A DNA stretch of 64,000 bases, taken from Acanthosepion esculentum (Eukaryota > Mollusca > Cephalopoda > Sepiida > Sepiidae). The stretch is from the NCBI GenBank assembly GCA_964036315.1, contig OZ038517.1, positions 55,307,103 to 55,371,102 on the forward strand, given 5' to 3'. The stretch's first letter is position 1, and the number at the start of each line of letters is the position of its first letter. The notes beneath the pieces were generated by a model. The model did not search any database, had not been told where the DNA came from, and saw nothing but the letters and a program-made list of their open reading frames with translations. Below are positions 41,444-52,058 of this stretch, piece after piece. Made by a program: the position numbers and the translations under genes.

Positions 41444-42785
41444 AATTTTAGCTTTGCGCGCGCCTGAGTGTGTATTCATGTTTGTGAGGTTTTCTCGCAG
41501 AAATATCTTAAACTGCCAGCTGCATTCACAACGCTTTCTAAGATCAAATGGTGAAAAAGGCTTTGACCGAATGAGATATGAGGACCTTGATAAAGACCCT
41601 CCTTCTTTCAACATTGTGAAATTGCGCTACAGATTCACAAAGAAGAAATGTACCAAATAACAGAAAAACATCACTTTAGTATTACCAACGGTAGCAACAA
41701 CTAAAATTGAAACCTGTAACTCGAGGAGAAAATAATGACAATCAAGATGTTAACTATTGAGGGGTCTCCCCTTTTTACACAAATGGACTCACCCAAGGTA
41801 TACATATACTACTACCAGTGAATACCCGGAGAACGTTTGGAGAGTCGAGTCGGACAGTAGTAGTAGTAGAACGTTGAGTCGGTCGGTAGAATAAAGTAGC
41901 AGCAAGAGTCACAGTCACGTAGACTCAGTAAGAAGTCCTACAGCGATATGTCGATATCAAAGACTGTATATATATTTTGCTACTAACCCGCATTCTTGGA
42001 ACTACTAACCTGTATTACCAGTTTGTATTATTACCTTAATACATTTATTTCCTATACTCATTCTTGGCGTTTGTTATTATTTGATACCGGATTTCATCCC
42101 GGAATCCACAACATTAACATTCCACACTCCTTCAAACAAAAGGTTAGAAAGGAAACCGCCATCAATAGTGGAAAGAGCGATAACAACTAATGGACATGAG
42201 AAACTTGTTTCCTTGAAAAAATATTTTAAGAGAAAGATTTTATAAATTCCAATCGAAAACAATACTAACTCCGTGGTCAATGAACGCCAAATGTTTCCTC
42301 ATATGGAAACGATTAATCTTACAATTACCGCTTATTAAGTGCAGCAAGACCATTAGTACGCCATCCTGGGTATGACGATAAACTACATCCGGAAGCAAGT
42401 CCTCTGATCGGGAGTTTTGAAGAGCGTGGAACCACCTTGACCTCGGGGTGGTAGCACCTGTTAGGGTCCCAGCTATGGACGAATAGTTAACACTCAAACT
42501 GTGGTAAAAAAAAAAACTATGATTTTTATAGTAAAAACATCAGCATTTTTTTCATAGTAAAATAATACCAATAATGCATTTTTGTAAAAGCAATTACTAA
42601 TGCTCACAAGAAAATTAAATTTCGGCATTAAATGACCCATAAGGATGTTGATATGCCATTAGACAAACAAACAAAGAAAACCATTAGTACGTGCCACCCA
42701 CTGTATATTGAACTTTTTCACTCGGAAATAATAGTCAACAAAATTATCGTATAAATTACACCACGCCAGGACAACCAAGCAACTA
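41441..42785. other. no gene; possible solo LTR at about 41755-42108
   Basis: TATTGAGGGGTCTCCCC... to ...GGAATCCACAACA is flanked by TTAAC on both sides (41748, 42109), the right size for an LTR duplication, and contains AATAAA and TATATATATT. The evidence is thin. CGATAAACTACATCCGGAAG at 42375 is repeated in inverse at 43049. Confidence 0.3.
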
Positions 42786-43020
42786 TTTTCCATACTTAAA
42801 TTATATTGGCACAAGGCCACAACTACGGAGCATCCAGTCAGCTATCTCTCTATATTACTCAACGCCAAAGCACCCAGTTTTAATTTTCTCTGCTTTCTCT
42901 GCTTAACTTAGATTGGCACAAGGTCGCAAATTCGGCACACCCAGTGAGGATCGAAATCACTTAATATTAATGGTCCTTAAAAGTACCTCGCTAAACATTA
43001 GATGACGCCCAGGTGTCAAA
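42786..43020 (-). mobile_element. SINE-gamma copies, minus strand
   Basis: A 3' fragment at 42800-42840 (TTGGCACAAGGCCACAACTA) and a fuller copy at 42903-43020. The minus strand gives GACACCTGGGCGTCATCTAA head, GATTTCGATCCTCACTGGGT B box and TTGTGCCAATCTAAG 3' end. Confidence 0.72.
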
Positions 43021-43082
43021 GGGTCTACTCTCCCTCTCCCCCTTGCTTCCGGATGTAGTTTATCGCCTTGTGCCAATATAAT

Positions 43083-43755
43083 TTAAGTATTCATCGAGAA
43101 AATGCTGTCACCAATGTTGGACTCGAAGACAAAGCCTCTAAAACTGAATTCATAGGCTGTCTCAGAGGAATCAATAAAATCTGTCGAATCTTTTACGTAC
43201 CTAGGAAGTGAAATGAATTCTACTGAAAAGGATGTGAAAATTCGCATAGCTAAAGCCTGGGCTACCCTGAATAAAGTGGATGCAATCTGGAAATCTGATC
43301 TACCAGAGACCCTCATAAGGAGATTCTTTTCTAGCCACTGTAGAGACGGTGTTAATGTGCCACTGCCTGGATATTAAGTAAAACCCTAGAGTCTATGCTT
43401 GATGGAACTTACACTCGGATGCCAAGAGCTGTATACTTAGCATCTCTTGGCGACAACATCCAACTAAATCACAGCTCTATGGACCCATCCCTGATATTTC
43501 TACAGTCTTACGCGAACACAGGATGTGATTGTAGGACACTGCTGGCGAGCAAAACATGAACTTGCGAGTGATCTACTGCTCTTGGCACCTAGCTATAGAG
43601 CAAGATGGGTTGGTCGCCGAGCAACCACCTACACTGACCAGCTATGTTATGACACAGAATGGCGCCCTAATGACATTCCGACCTTGAAGCAGGACCGTGA
43701 TGGTTGGCGTGATAGACTCGTGAACGTCCGGGCTAGCTCAACCGAATTATAAAAA
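43083..43755 (+). pseudogene. LINE-C non-LTR retrotransposon, C-terminal region
   Basis: ESFTYLGSEMNSTEKDVKIR, AKAWATLNKVDAIWKSDLPE, then after frame changes GHCWRAKHELASDLLLLAPS, RARWVGRRATTYTDQLCYDT, WRPNDIPTLKQDRDGWRDRL and VNVRASSTE. This C-terminus is known from several invertebrate non-LTR elements. The segment between 43320 and 43520 is frameshifted. A second copy lies on the minus strand at 56950. Confidence 0.82.
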
Positions 43756-43761
43756 ATTAAA

Positions 43762-43900
43762 TAATTGAGTGAGTTCGATCCTAACCTGGTGTCCTACATT
43801 TGTGATGTTGTGCCAAACTAAACGAAGTTGAGTAGATAATAGCTTTGACACCTGGGCGTCGTCTAATGTTTAGCGAGGTACTTTTAACTGATCAACGAAG
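43762..43900 (+). repeat. SINE-gamma pieces in scrambled order
   Basis: GTGAGTTCGATCCTAACCTG...TTGTGCCAA (3' half) comes before TTTGACACCTGGGCGTCGTC...AGCGAGGTAC (head), so the two parts are from different copies or rearranged. Confidence 0.6.
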
Positions 43901-43904
43901 GAAA

Positions 43905-44165
43905 ATAGAAGCAAAAAAAAAGACCCTTACACATAGAACCAGAAAGAGACAGCTAGAATTTCTAAGGCATATAATGTGGAAAGAGGGCTTGAAAAATTTG
44001 ATACTCACAGGACAAGAGGGACAGGGGAAAGAATGCATAATTACTTAGCAAGCTTAAATAAATAGATGGCGGAACAAGGTTGAGGAGAGGTAACAAAAAG
44101 ACAAAATTTAGGAGAACCATGATCGCCTACCTCCTTGAGTGGACACGTCACTTAAAATAGAAGAA
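43905..44165 (+). pseudogene. LINE-B 3' end
   Basis: THRTRKRQLEFLRHIMWKEG, LKNLILTGQEGQGK, then broken frames to CCTACCTCCTTGAGTGGACA. First of three LINE-B ends in a row. Confidence 0.8.
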
Positions 44166-44235
44166 GGTGAGCCCCATTGTCTACTGCTAAGCATCTGTTT
44201 ATCATAGTTTATTCTTTTTGTCGGCTTTTAGTTAT

Positions 44236-44560
44236 CCTATGAAGCGAGCTTGAATGGCTGGTAGAATAGGGTCTAGGATTGATAACAGAAAGACAAAATA
44301 AATTAAGAAGTACAAAGGACAGGAAATTGTGGAGAGCCATGATCGCCAACACCGTGAAAGGAAATAGCACATAGAAGAAGAGGAACGAGCTTGTGCAAAT
44401 GGATGGCAGAACAGGGTCTAGGAGAGATGACAAAAAGTCAACAGTTAGTAAGAGCTACAAAGGACAGGAAATTGTGGAGAGCCATGATCGCCAACGCCCT
44501 AAAGGGACGCAGCACATAGAAAAGGAAGAAGAAGAAGAAGAAGAAGAAGAAGAAGGTCTT
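44236..44560 (+). repeat. two further LINE-B 3' ends in tandem, then (GAA)n
   Basis: 44240-44378 and 44386-44523 each carry GAATGG or AAATGGATGGCAGAACAGGG, CTACAAAGGACAGGAAATTG, GAGAGCCATGATCGCCAAC and a CACATAGAA end. (GAA)n follows at 44524-44557. Confidence 0.85.
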
Positions 44561-45121
44561 GAACCTAGCGAACATCTTTCCAGTGCCACTGAGGCAGATT
44601 CAAAATTTAGAGTGTAAGTTAGTAAAACAAGTAAAATCTATGAGAGAGCAAGAAGAATGAGAGAGAGAAGGGGGAGAGGGAGAGTAGACCCTGAGTGGAA
44701 AACTAATGGGCGACAGAGAAATGCCAACGCTATTAAAATCTATTAATAATACGTTGTGATGTAACTATAGAATTCATTCTCGTTGGAAATATTGATACAA
44801 TGGAAACGGTCAGTGGATAGTCGTGTGTCTTGAAGCGAAAGGGTGTTTTCTCTGTTTGATCGGTTCGTCGAAGGAAGCAGATTGGAAATCTACATTCGCT
44901 GCCAAGTTATTCTTTTAGCTTTCATTGATTTAATGATTTCTCCAGTTCTATTTTGGTCATGAAATTGGAAATAGCGATTTTTCGAGAAGTTACGTATACA
45001 CACAGACACACAGGTATTTGATACGAAAGATATATTCTAGCCTATCTATCACTCGATGTTTTTTTTCCTCATTTTCTCTATAGATCTGTCCAAATCAATT
45101 TATATCTAATTGCTTCTGTCT
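44561..45121. other. no gene recognised
   Basis: GA-rich at 44640-44690, otherwise unassigned. Confidence 0.4.
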
Positions 45122-45475
45122 AGGAGGTAAGGTGGAGTAGTGGATAGCGATTGAAGAATGGGAGAAACGATTTTAAATACAGTCAAGTGCGTGGTATACA
45201 CTTACGTGCAAATACCCTTGGGAAAGGTAAGAATCCATTTTTTCTCTACGCCTCCCTTAGTTATATGTAAATAGTAAGACAGACTGCGTCCTATAGCCTT
45301 GGATGGGAACAGATATAGAAAAAAGGACAATTCTGAATTCACAACCGCCAACTATCGGTTAAAAAGCCTCACCAACCCACAATTGGTGAATACGGTTACA
45401 TCCCCAAAGGCATGGTCAATCAAGGTGAGGTTCTTCCAACAGGAGTGAGAAGCTCCTGGATTCGGATTTGGATTG
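45122..45475 (+). mobile_element. SINE-alpha, diverged
   Basis: A box AGGTGGAGTAGTGGATAGCG; body CAAATACCCTTGGGAAAGGT, ATAGTAAGACAGACTGCGTC, TTGGATGGGAACAG. The 3' third differs from other copies (CTCACCAACCCACAATTGGT). Confidence 0.75.
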
Positions 45476-45482
45476 GCTTCTT

Positions 45483-45483
<1 letters not shown>

Positions 45484-45527
<44 letters not shown>

Positions 45528-45562
45528 GTCTATTAATATCTATCTCATTCTGTTAACTTATA

Positions 45563-45639
<77 letters not shown>

Positions 45640-45828
45640 GTATGTATATATCGTAGTCTCTTATCTATCTATCTATCTAGCACATTTGGTTCGTATCCAT
45701 CTAGCTATGTCCGCGTAGATAGATTGATAGATATATAAATAGATAGATTTTGTGAGGGTGTGCGAGGGCATGAGAGAGATCTATCTATCTTAATATGTTC
45801 ATTATCTATGTATCTATCTCAAATGTTC

Positions 45829-45888
<60 letters not shown>

Positions 45889-45890
45889 AG
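45484..45890. repeat. (TCTA)n/(TA)n composite macro-repeat
   Basis: Same order as 32.5-33.2 kb: TCTA, CATTCTGTTAAC, TA (45559-45638), CGTAGTCTCT, CGCGTAGATAGATTGATAGA, TTCATTATC, TCTA. Confidence 0.92.
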
Positions 45891-46782
45891 ATTAATACAA
45901 ATATAAAATTTGTCAGCTAATTTATGTTATTTACAGCATCCCGACTCCAGGTGGAGCTACTGTTAAGCTCGGCTCGCGCTAACCAACGGACAACGGTCGG
46001 TGAAGCAAAGTCAAATTTTGTGCCTTTAACGAAATTTCTCCCGTCATAGATCGTTCTGCCATGTTTCGTATCCAAATGGAAACAAAGAGAATATAGGAAG
46101 GTATTTTTTATTAATCCTACAGATTTTGATCACTTTAAAGTAAACGTTATTTATAACGGATACTCGTATTTGAGTAGATGCCCGGTTTATTTATTAAACA
46201 ATATATTTATTTATCGTCGGCCGGCCTGAAAGTTCGAGAATTTTTTCGCACATTTTTCTTTAATAAAATCTTTTATTTTTGTTATCATGACATTTTGTAT
46301 TCTCTTGTCTTCATTGGTATTATTAAGGATTTTACTCTTTCGTAATGTAAGACCATTTTTAAATATACGATTTCGCTAATTAAACGAACTGGGATTAGAA
46401 GAGGATAATCATTTTAATTGGATATGACAGATAAAAGCACCTGAAAGCGACACGCTTATCTAACTTCGATCAGTTTCGACGAAAATATTTTTGTCCAAGA
46501 CGCGTGCGCGCTGTGATTAATGACTTCTACTAATTAAGCTGGCATGAGGGAGGAATTCAAAAAACTTTTCGTCTGCTAGCGGCATAACACCAGCATTACG
46601 AAGACAGTACGCTATCTGGCACTCAACACGTTCACTTTATACTAAAGTCTAGTTGCAACCATCCCGTCCTGATGCTGAAATATCAGGATTTCTTCAACTC
46701 TTTTTCGTCGTCTGCAACTTTCGACAACTGGGCCACTTTTCAATCCATTTTTTCGGCATTTAATCACAGTGATTCCAAAAGG
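45891..46782. other. no gene recognised (about 0.9 kb)
   Basis: A minus-strand frame at 46642-46944 runs into the SINE and has no family resemblance. Confidence 0.4.
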
Positions 46783-46965
46783 CACGGTGGAGTAATGGTT
46801 AGCGGCTCGGATTGAGGAATCGGAGAGCCGAGTCGGATCCATTACATTCACATACGTGCTGCTAATACCCTTGGGTAAGGTATGAATCCTTTTCTTCTCC
46901 CCCCATATATGGGTAAATAGCAGGACAGACCGGGTTCTATACACTTGGATGGCAACTGGTCTACC
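46783..46965 (+). mobile_element. SINE-alpha with the best preserved tRNA-like promoter
   Basis: A box GGTGGAGTAATGGTTAGCGG and B box GAGAGCCGAGTCGGATCC are both present about 35 bp apart. The body stops after TTGGATGGCAACTGGTCTAC, so it is 3'-truncated. Confidence 0.85.
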
Positions 46966-47127
46966 ACAGAAAGAAATGGCAACCTACTGAAAAAAATCTG
47001 TCTCGTCAGTCATGTATCGAAAGAGACATGATCGCCTAAACTGACTGACTGATTCCAAGAGGAAATATCCTAAATCCAAATAGGTTCTGGTCCAAAGTGC
47101 AACGCTTCAATGCCAAAACACTCTGAT

Positions 47128-47131
<4 letters not shown>

Positions 47132-47203
<72 letters not shown>
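47132..47203. repeat. (TA)n array
   Basis: About 36 units, directly after the PLE N-terminal frame on the minus strand. Confidence 0.95.
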
Positions 47204-47205
<2 letters not shown>

Positions 47206-47325
47206 CAAACATGTAGTATTGAATGTTAAAGACAACATAGTCTTACATATTTTCTTTTGAATTTTCTCATATTCTCTAATGAGACTTTTTATTTGAAAAT
47301 AGTTTCGAAATATGTATTGTCCATA
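47204..47325 (-). pseudogene. PLE N-terminal fragment
   Basis: The minus strand reads SLIREYEKIQKKICKTMLSL, TFNTTCLK and then TA-encoded YIYI. It aligns with the N-terminal fragments at 49.1 and 17.8 kb. The ribozyme-like motif lies just upstream (47329-47370). Confidence 0.65.
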
Positions 47326-47328
47326 CGA

Positions 47329-47370
47329 TGACCTAGCGCTTTCGAACATCATTGTTCATCTTCAGGGTCA
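47329..47370 (-). ncRNA. hammerhead-like ribozyme motif upstream of PLE N-terminus
   Basis: Minus strand: TGACC, CTGAAGA, T, stem II GAACA-ATGA-TGTTC, GAA, stem III AG-CG-CT, A, GGTCA. Stem I is 5 perfect pairs, stem II 5, stem III 2, and the triplet is CTA. One extra U lies before stem II. It is the most complete example in the window. Confidence 0.68.
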
Positions 47371-47601
47371 AAATTTTTAGTCAAAATTTTTTTTTTTTTT
47401 TTTTTAAACAAACATTTGCCAATTATCTTGTAGCGTAATCATGTTGCTACTTTTTTACAAACTAAAAACGTTAAATTCCTTTTAAATTCAAAAGACGCGA
47501 TGATGTTATATCACGTGCATGGCGTAGATTTTTATCATGTGACAGCGTGAAAAAGATTTCCAATACACAAGCCAAAAGATCGAAGAATACGCTACAAAAT
47601 T

Positions 47602-47603
<2 letters not shown>
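47371..47603. other. PLE 5' leader-like sequence, no gene
   Basis: Poly-T at 47387-47405, then unassigned sequence before a TA array. Confidence 0.4.

Positions 47604-47640
<37 letters not shown>
47604..47640. repeat. (TA)n array
   Basis: About 18 units. Confidence 0.95.
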
Positions 47641-47644
<4 letters not shown>

Positions 47645-47807
47645 GTGCGTTAAAGTTCTCATAATATATTTGTACAGAAGATTAATTGAATTTCATATAA
47701 CTACACAACATTTCGCTTTCGTTATCATCACTTGCCTTGATAAAATCAAATGACATAACTGGTCGGCAAGGATGAAGTACTATTTTTCTATAATCTACTT
47801 TATTCAT

Positions 47808-48062
47808 ATAATTGTGTGTTTGAGCAGCAATCTCTCTTTTGTACAAGTTTCGTTAAATACAACTTGACAAGAAACTGCGGTTAAGTTTTTTTATTTAATT
47901 TTTCTTCCTTTCTTTTCGGGACATAAATTATGTACAAATTGTCCGGACATACAGAACATTCGCACAACTTCTACATAATTTATGTATAGAAAAGAAAAAT
48001 ATTCTAAGAAAACAAGAAAAATTAAATGCAAGAAACATAACCGCAGTACCTCCTCAGTCATT
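47808..48062. pseudogene. two PLE N-terminal fragments, head to head
   Basis: Minus strand 47950-47808 reads QFVHNLCPEKK, then VVFNETCTKERLL. Plus strand 47951-48062 reads QLLHNLCIEKKNILRKQEKL and NARNITAVPPQ. They meet at the palindrome GTCCGGAC (47941-47948). The plus copy runs into (TA)n. Confidence 0.75.
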
Positions 48063-48067
48063 TTTAA

Positions 48068-48070
<3 letters not shown>

Positions 48071-48129
<59 letters not shown>
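48071..48129. repeat. (TA)n array
   Basis: Joins the PLE fragment to repeat X. Confidence 0.95.
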
Positions 48130-48132
<3 letters not shown>

Positions 48133-48285
48133 TATGAAGAAATATAGTCTTAAAGTGTGCTATATTTATGGGATAAAGTGCTCAATATCAGAGATAGAGC
48201 GTGTGTAAATATAAAAGTGAACATAGTAGTCAACACGTAGAGGCGACAGTCTGTTTCATGCTAGATGCAATCGTCAGGCCTGGGG
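48130..48285 (-). repeat. repeat X, hammerhead sense on minus strand
   Basis: GAAGAAATATAGTCTTAAAG to GCAATCGTCAGGCC, full known length, single copy without foldback. Confidence 0.92.
48240..48282 (-). ncRNA. hammerhead-like motif of repeat X, best stem I
   Basis: Minus strand: AGGC, CTGACGA, TTGCATCTAGCAT, GAA, ACA-GAC-TGT, C, GCCT. AGGC/GCCT gives 4 pairs, stem III 3 pairs, stem II 3 pairs with a flanking U-U. Confidence 0.65.
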
Positions 48286-48388
48286 TACAAAATAATAAAA
48301 TATTAAAAGATATTACAGATAACAGTTGTTGACTGTTAATCGCGTGAAAACGCATGGAACTTTTAATAGTGGTCTGTCATTTATTTAG

Positions 48389-48389
<1 letters not shown>

Positions 48390-48427
<38 letters not shown>

Positions 48428-48447
48428 TGGAAGCAGGAAGTCGCAGT

Positions 48448-48520
<73 letters not shown>

Positions 48521-48562
48521 TACCCCTATCAGTCAGACGCTTGGCACGAGACAGGGGTACCT

Positions 48563-48650
<88 letters not shown>
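48390..48650. repeat. (TA)n, (CT)n and (TA)n arrays
   Basis: TA at 48390-48424, 48450-48516 and 48598-48650; CT at 48565-48597. Short unique inserts lie between. Confidence 0.95.
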
Positions 48651-48653
<3 letters not shown>

Positions 48654-48682
48654 ATTTGTGTGTGTGTTTAAATGGGTTCTAA

Positions 48683-48880
48683 ACCCATTTAAACACGCAC
48701 ACAAATTTACCAGACTCCATTAGAAACATACTAGTAGAAAACACAAATATATTAATTGCTTCCACCTGCAAAAAAAGATTAAAAATAATGGAGGCTTTAA
48801 TAATAAAAAAGAAAAAGCCAACTCTTAACAATATTAACTATGAACAAGGTCACAATGTGCTAACCGTATTCGGAAATTAA
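48683..48880 (+). pseudogene. PLE C-terminal fragment
   Basis: HLNTHTNLPDSIRNILVENT, NILIASTCKKRLKIMEALII, KKKKPTLNNINYEQ, VLTVFGN and a stop. It begins at a short palindrome (TTTAAATGGGTT/AACCCATTTAAA, 48668-48693) beside (TA)n. Confidence 0.75.
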
Positions 48881-48945
48881 AAACATCCCTACCAGACACT
48901 AAGACATACACATAACGCACACACTCAGTTATGCTGAAAAATTGA

Positions 48946-49259
<314 letters not shown>

Positions 49260-49329
49260 GTTTAAAACCGAGTGGTTTTCATCCTTCGTTAAATCGGTTT
49301 TCCCACACTCATAGTGATTTACTAAACGT

Positions 49330-49425
49330 AGATTAGATGTGGCATTAGGCCGAAAGTATGGGGCACACAGTGTGGATCGAACTCACTATTGAGTCGTGAT
49401 TGATCTAGCGAAACAAGCTTACAAC
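49330..49425 (-). mobile_element. SINE-gamma fragment
   Basis: Minus strand: GAGTTCGATCCACACTGTGT (B box), CATACTTTCGGCCTAATGCC and ATCTAATCTACG. The head is truncated. Confidence 0.7.
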
Positions 49426-49479
49426 ACGCCTTACCCAGTCTCATAGTATCTAACTAATTTCCCTTACGCGTATCTTTAA

Positions 49480-50000
49480 AAAAAGTGCTTTTACTTTCAT
49501 CCGATTTCCGTCTGACGTCAATGTCTTTCTTTCTGTCAGTATGTATGTCTGTCTGTCTGTCTTCCTCAATTACATTTTCATCTTATTTTTATTTTCTCTT
49601 TCTCCTTTTTCAAGTAATAACATTTATTCTCACCCATAAATATTTCCTACCAAGCACTTCTTATTCTTTCGATTTGACCTTTCCCTTTCAATTTGATCTT
49701 ATTTCTTTTATTATAATTTTATATTTTTGTTCCTTTGGTTTGATTATTCGTTTTCTATTTGATTTTTGTTTCTTTTGAATGATCTTCCTTTCGATCTTGA
49801 TTTTCTCTTTCTTTCGTGTTGATCGCCTGCTTCTTTCAATTTGATCTTCTTCTTTGATGCTGATCTTCAACATCTTTGTTTGCGAATTAACCTTCTTTAT
49901 CTTTCGATCTGATCTGTATTTTCTTTACGTTCATTTTTCCTTTTTTTTTCTTCTTGTTCTCTTAATTTTTTTACTCCCTTTCTTTGTCCACACCCTTTTT
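49480..50000. repeat. pyrimidine-rich low-complexity tract
   Basis: TTTC/TTTGATCTT-rich with a loose repeated TTCGATTTGATCTT phrase. Open frames are not credible. Confidence 0.75.
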
Positions 50001-51119
50001 CTCGAGGGCCGCATAAATCTGCAGAATAATTTCTGCCAAGAAAAAGATGTTCCGATCCATCTTTCCAATACTTCCTCTCAATAATTGGGCGCTCAGGTAC
50101 ACGAGGTGAAATTCCAGTGGCGCTGTACCAAATTACGCTTCGTCAAACAAAGTACTTCCGCTTCCGCTTGTCTGAGATATTTTCAAGTTCTTGCTTTTAT
50201 TTTTTCTTAGGCCCCTCTCCCCATTCATTTCTCCACCTGCCCTTTTATTGTTGAACATTCATGACCTTCTATATCATACCTGAACCACTCGGAAAATTTA
50301 ACTAGTTCTAGATATTTTTCCTGGGAATAATTTGTTTGCTTGAATATACCTTTGCGAACATGTTTCCGTTCACGTATATGTTTCTCAAGGTGTATTCACA
50401 TTCGTAAATAACCAGTGTTATTTTTTAACATAATCCCCTTTCGTTACCAATGCACTTAACTTACCGAAAACATTGTTCAAACATTATGATAAAGTTCAGA
50501 TTAAAATTCAGTTAAGAACTGTGTTAAGCTACGCCCATATCTACAGAGTGCAGCAGAAATACATCACACCTTTTAAATTGCCACCTCTCTGGTGCTAGGA
50601 AAATTAGGCAAGTGGTAATGATATTTTCATCTAGGTAATGTCTAACATTTTTTTCAGATACCATCAGTTCCCACCATGGCTTGAACCCGTGCACAATTTT
50701 AGTTGTAATAGAGATGGCAAATAGAACAAAATATATTTGGATTCGTTGGGTTTGTCAGGAAGGTTCGCTTTTCTATTTTGAAATATTCTGCGAACATTTT
50801 GTTTCACGTTGAATCTGAAACAATTCCCCTATTGGAGGAACTTAAAAGTATTTTCAATGTATTTCTCGTCTTTCTCTCTCTATATATATATATATATATA
50901 TCGTGTTTAACAGCAAAATTGTCGAAATTGTGTTACAACATAATTCTCCATCCCACAAAATGTTTAATATCTAAAGAAAAAAACCCCACAAAAACCACTA
51001 AACTAATTCAGTTTCTTTTTTCCAGGTTTTCAGATCAGACGTTTAGGCATCTTGACGCCATTTATAATCACTGAAAAATCATTTGAGTTATTCAGCTAGA
51101 AAGAGAAGATGGTAAAATC
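50001..51119. other. no gene; dispersed repeat shared with 53.99 kb
   Basis: 50690-50790 (TAGAACAAA..., GTTGGGTTTGTCA, CGCTTTTCTATT) recurs at 53990-54050. The rest is unassigned. TA at 50881-50900. Confidence 0.45.
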
Positions 51120-51555
51120 GTTTGCGTCAGCCCCAATACGTCTTCTCAACTGAGCAATGGTGAGAGGAAAAAGATCATTCAGGCCTTCAGTAATGGTATC
51201 AACATTCATAATCTGGCTTCCATCTTCAAAGTCCATTCAAGAACCATTAAGAGAACGGTGAATAAGCTTTAAAAAGTGGGAACAGTAGAGAGGAAAACTG
51301 GATCAGGAAGTTACAAAAGGAAGAAGGATTATCACTTCAACTTAAATAGATCAATTAAAAAAGATCCAACTCTATCTATAAGATGTTTAGCACGTGAGAG
51401 AAAAGATTCAGTTATAACAATACAAAGAAGAGTGAAAAAAGACTTTAAAATGAAATCGTACGTGAAACGTGTGAGGCAACTTGTTAGCCCAGGACAGAAA
51501 GTTAGAAGGTTAGAGAAGGCGAAGATCATCTTGAATACTTTGGAAAATGATTCTG
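51120..51555 (+). pseudogene. mariner (maT-like) transposase N-terminus, cut by (TA)n
   Basis: SNGERKKIIQAFSNGINIHN, LASIFKVHSRTIKRTVNKL (first helix-turn-helix), a stop at 51271, then TVERKTGSGSYKRK, PTLSIRCLARERKDSVITIQ, RRVKKDFKMKSYVKRVRQLV, RLEKAKIILNTLEND. This is the two-HTH N-terminus of the mariner branch whose next motif is the first catalytic Asp (SDEK). That point is where the TA array starts. Confidence 0.78.
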
Positions 51556-51556
51556 G

Positions 51557-51558
<2 letters not shown>

Positions 51559-51613
<55 letters not shown>
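51559..51613. repeat. (TA)n array replacing the catalytic domain
   Basis: Begins one codon after ENDSGI. Confidence 0.96.
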
Positions 51614-51617
<4 letters not shown>

Positions 51618-51911
51618 TGAACTTTATTTCAATCTTTCACGAGCTTCCAATCCTTAGCTATGATTAATTAATGATAAACATGACATTTTCACTTATGATC
51701 GGTTTCACCACGGTTCTTCTGTTAAGCTTGGAGAATAATTATACATTCGTATTGCTCGAAGTAGGGTCCAAATGTGTCATAAAAAACCTCGGAGACTTCC
51801 AGTAAAATATCTTTAATCATTTCTAAGATACAATGGTTCAAAGCTTAATCTAACAAATGGCCAATTTTGATGTTACACGATTCTGTTGTAACCTATATAT
51901 ATATGTATATA
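51614..51911. other. no gene recognised
   Basis: Might hold the far end of the mariner. Not verifiable by eye. Confidence 0.35.
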
Positions 51912-52016
51912 TACAGAAATATAGTCTTAAAGTGTGCTATATTTATGGGGTAAAGTGCTCAATATCAGAGATAGAGCGTGTATAAATATAAAAGTGGACA
52001 TGGAAGTCAGCACTTA

Positions 52017-52058
52017 GAGGCGACAGTCTGTTTCATGCTAGTGCAATCGTCAGGCGAC
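52017..52058 (-). ncRNA. hammerhead-like motif, left arm of palindrome
   Basis: Minus strand: GTCGC, CTGACGA, TTGCACTAGCAT, GAAACAGACTGTC, GCCTC. Only 2 contiguous stem I pairs. Confidence 0.5.
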
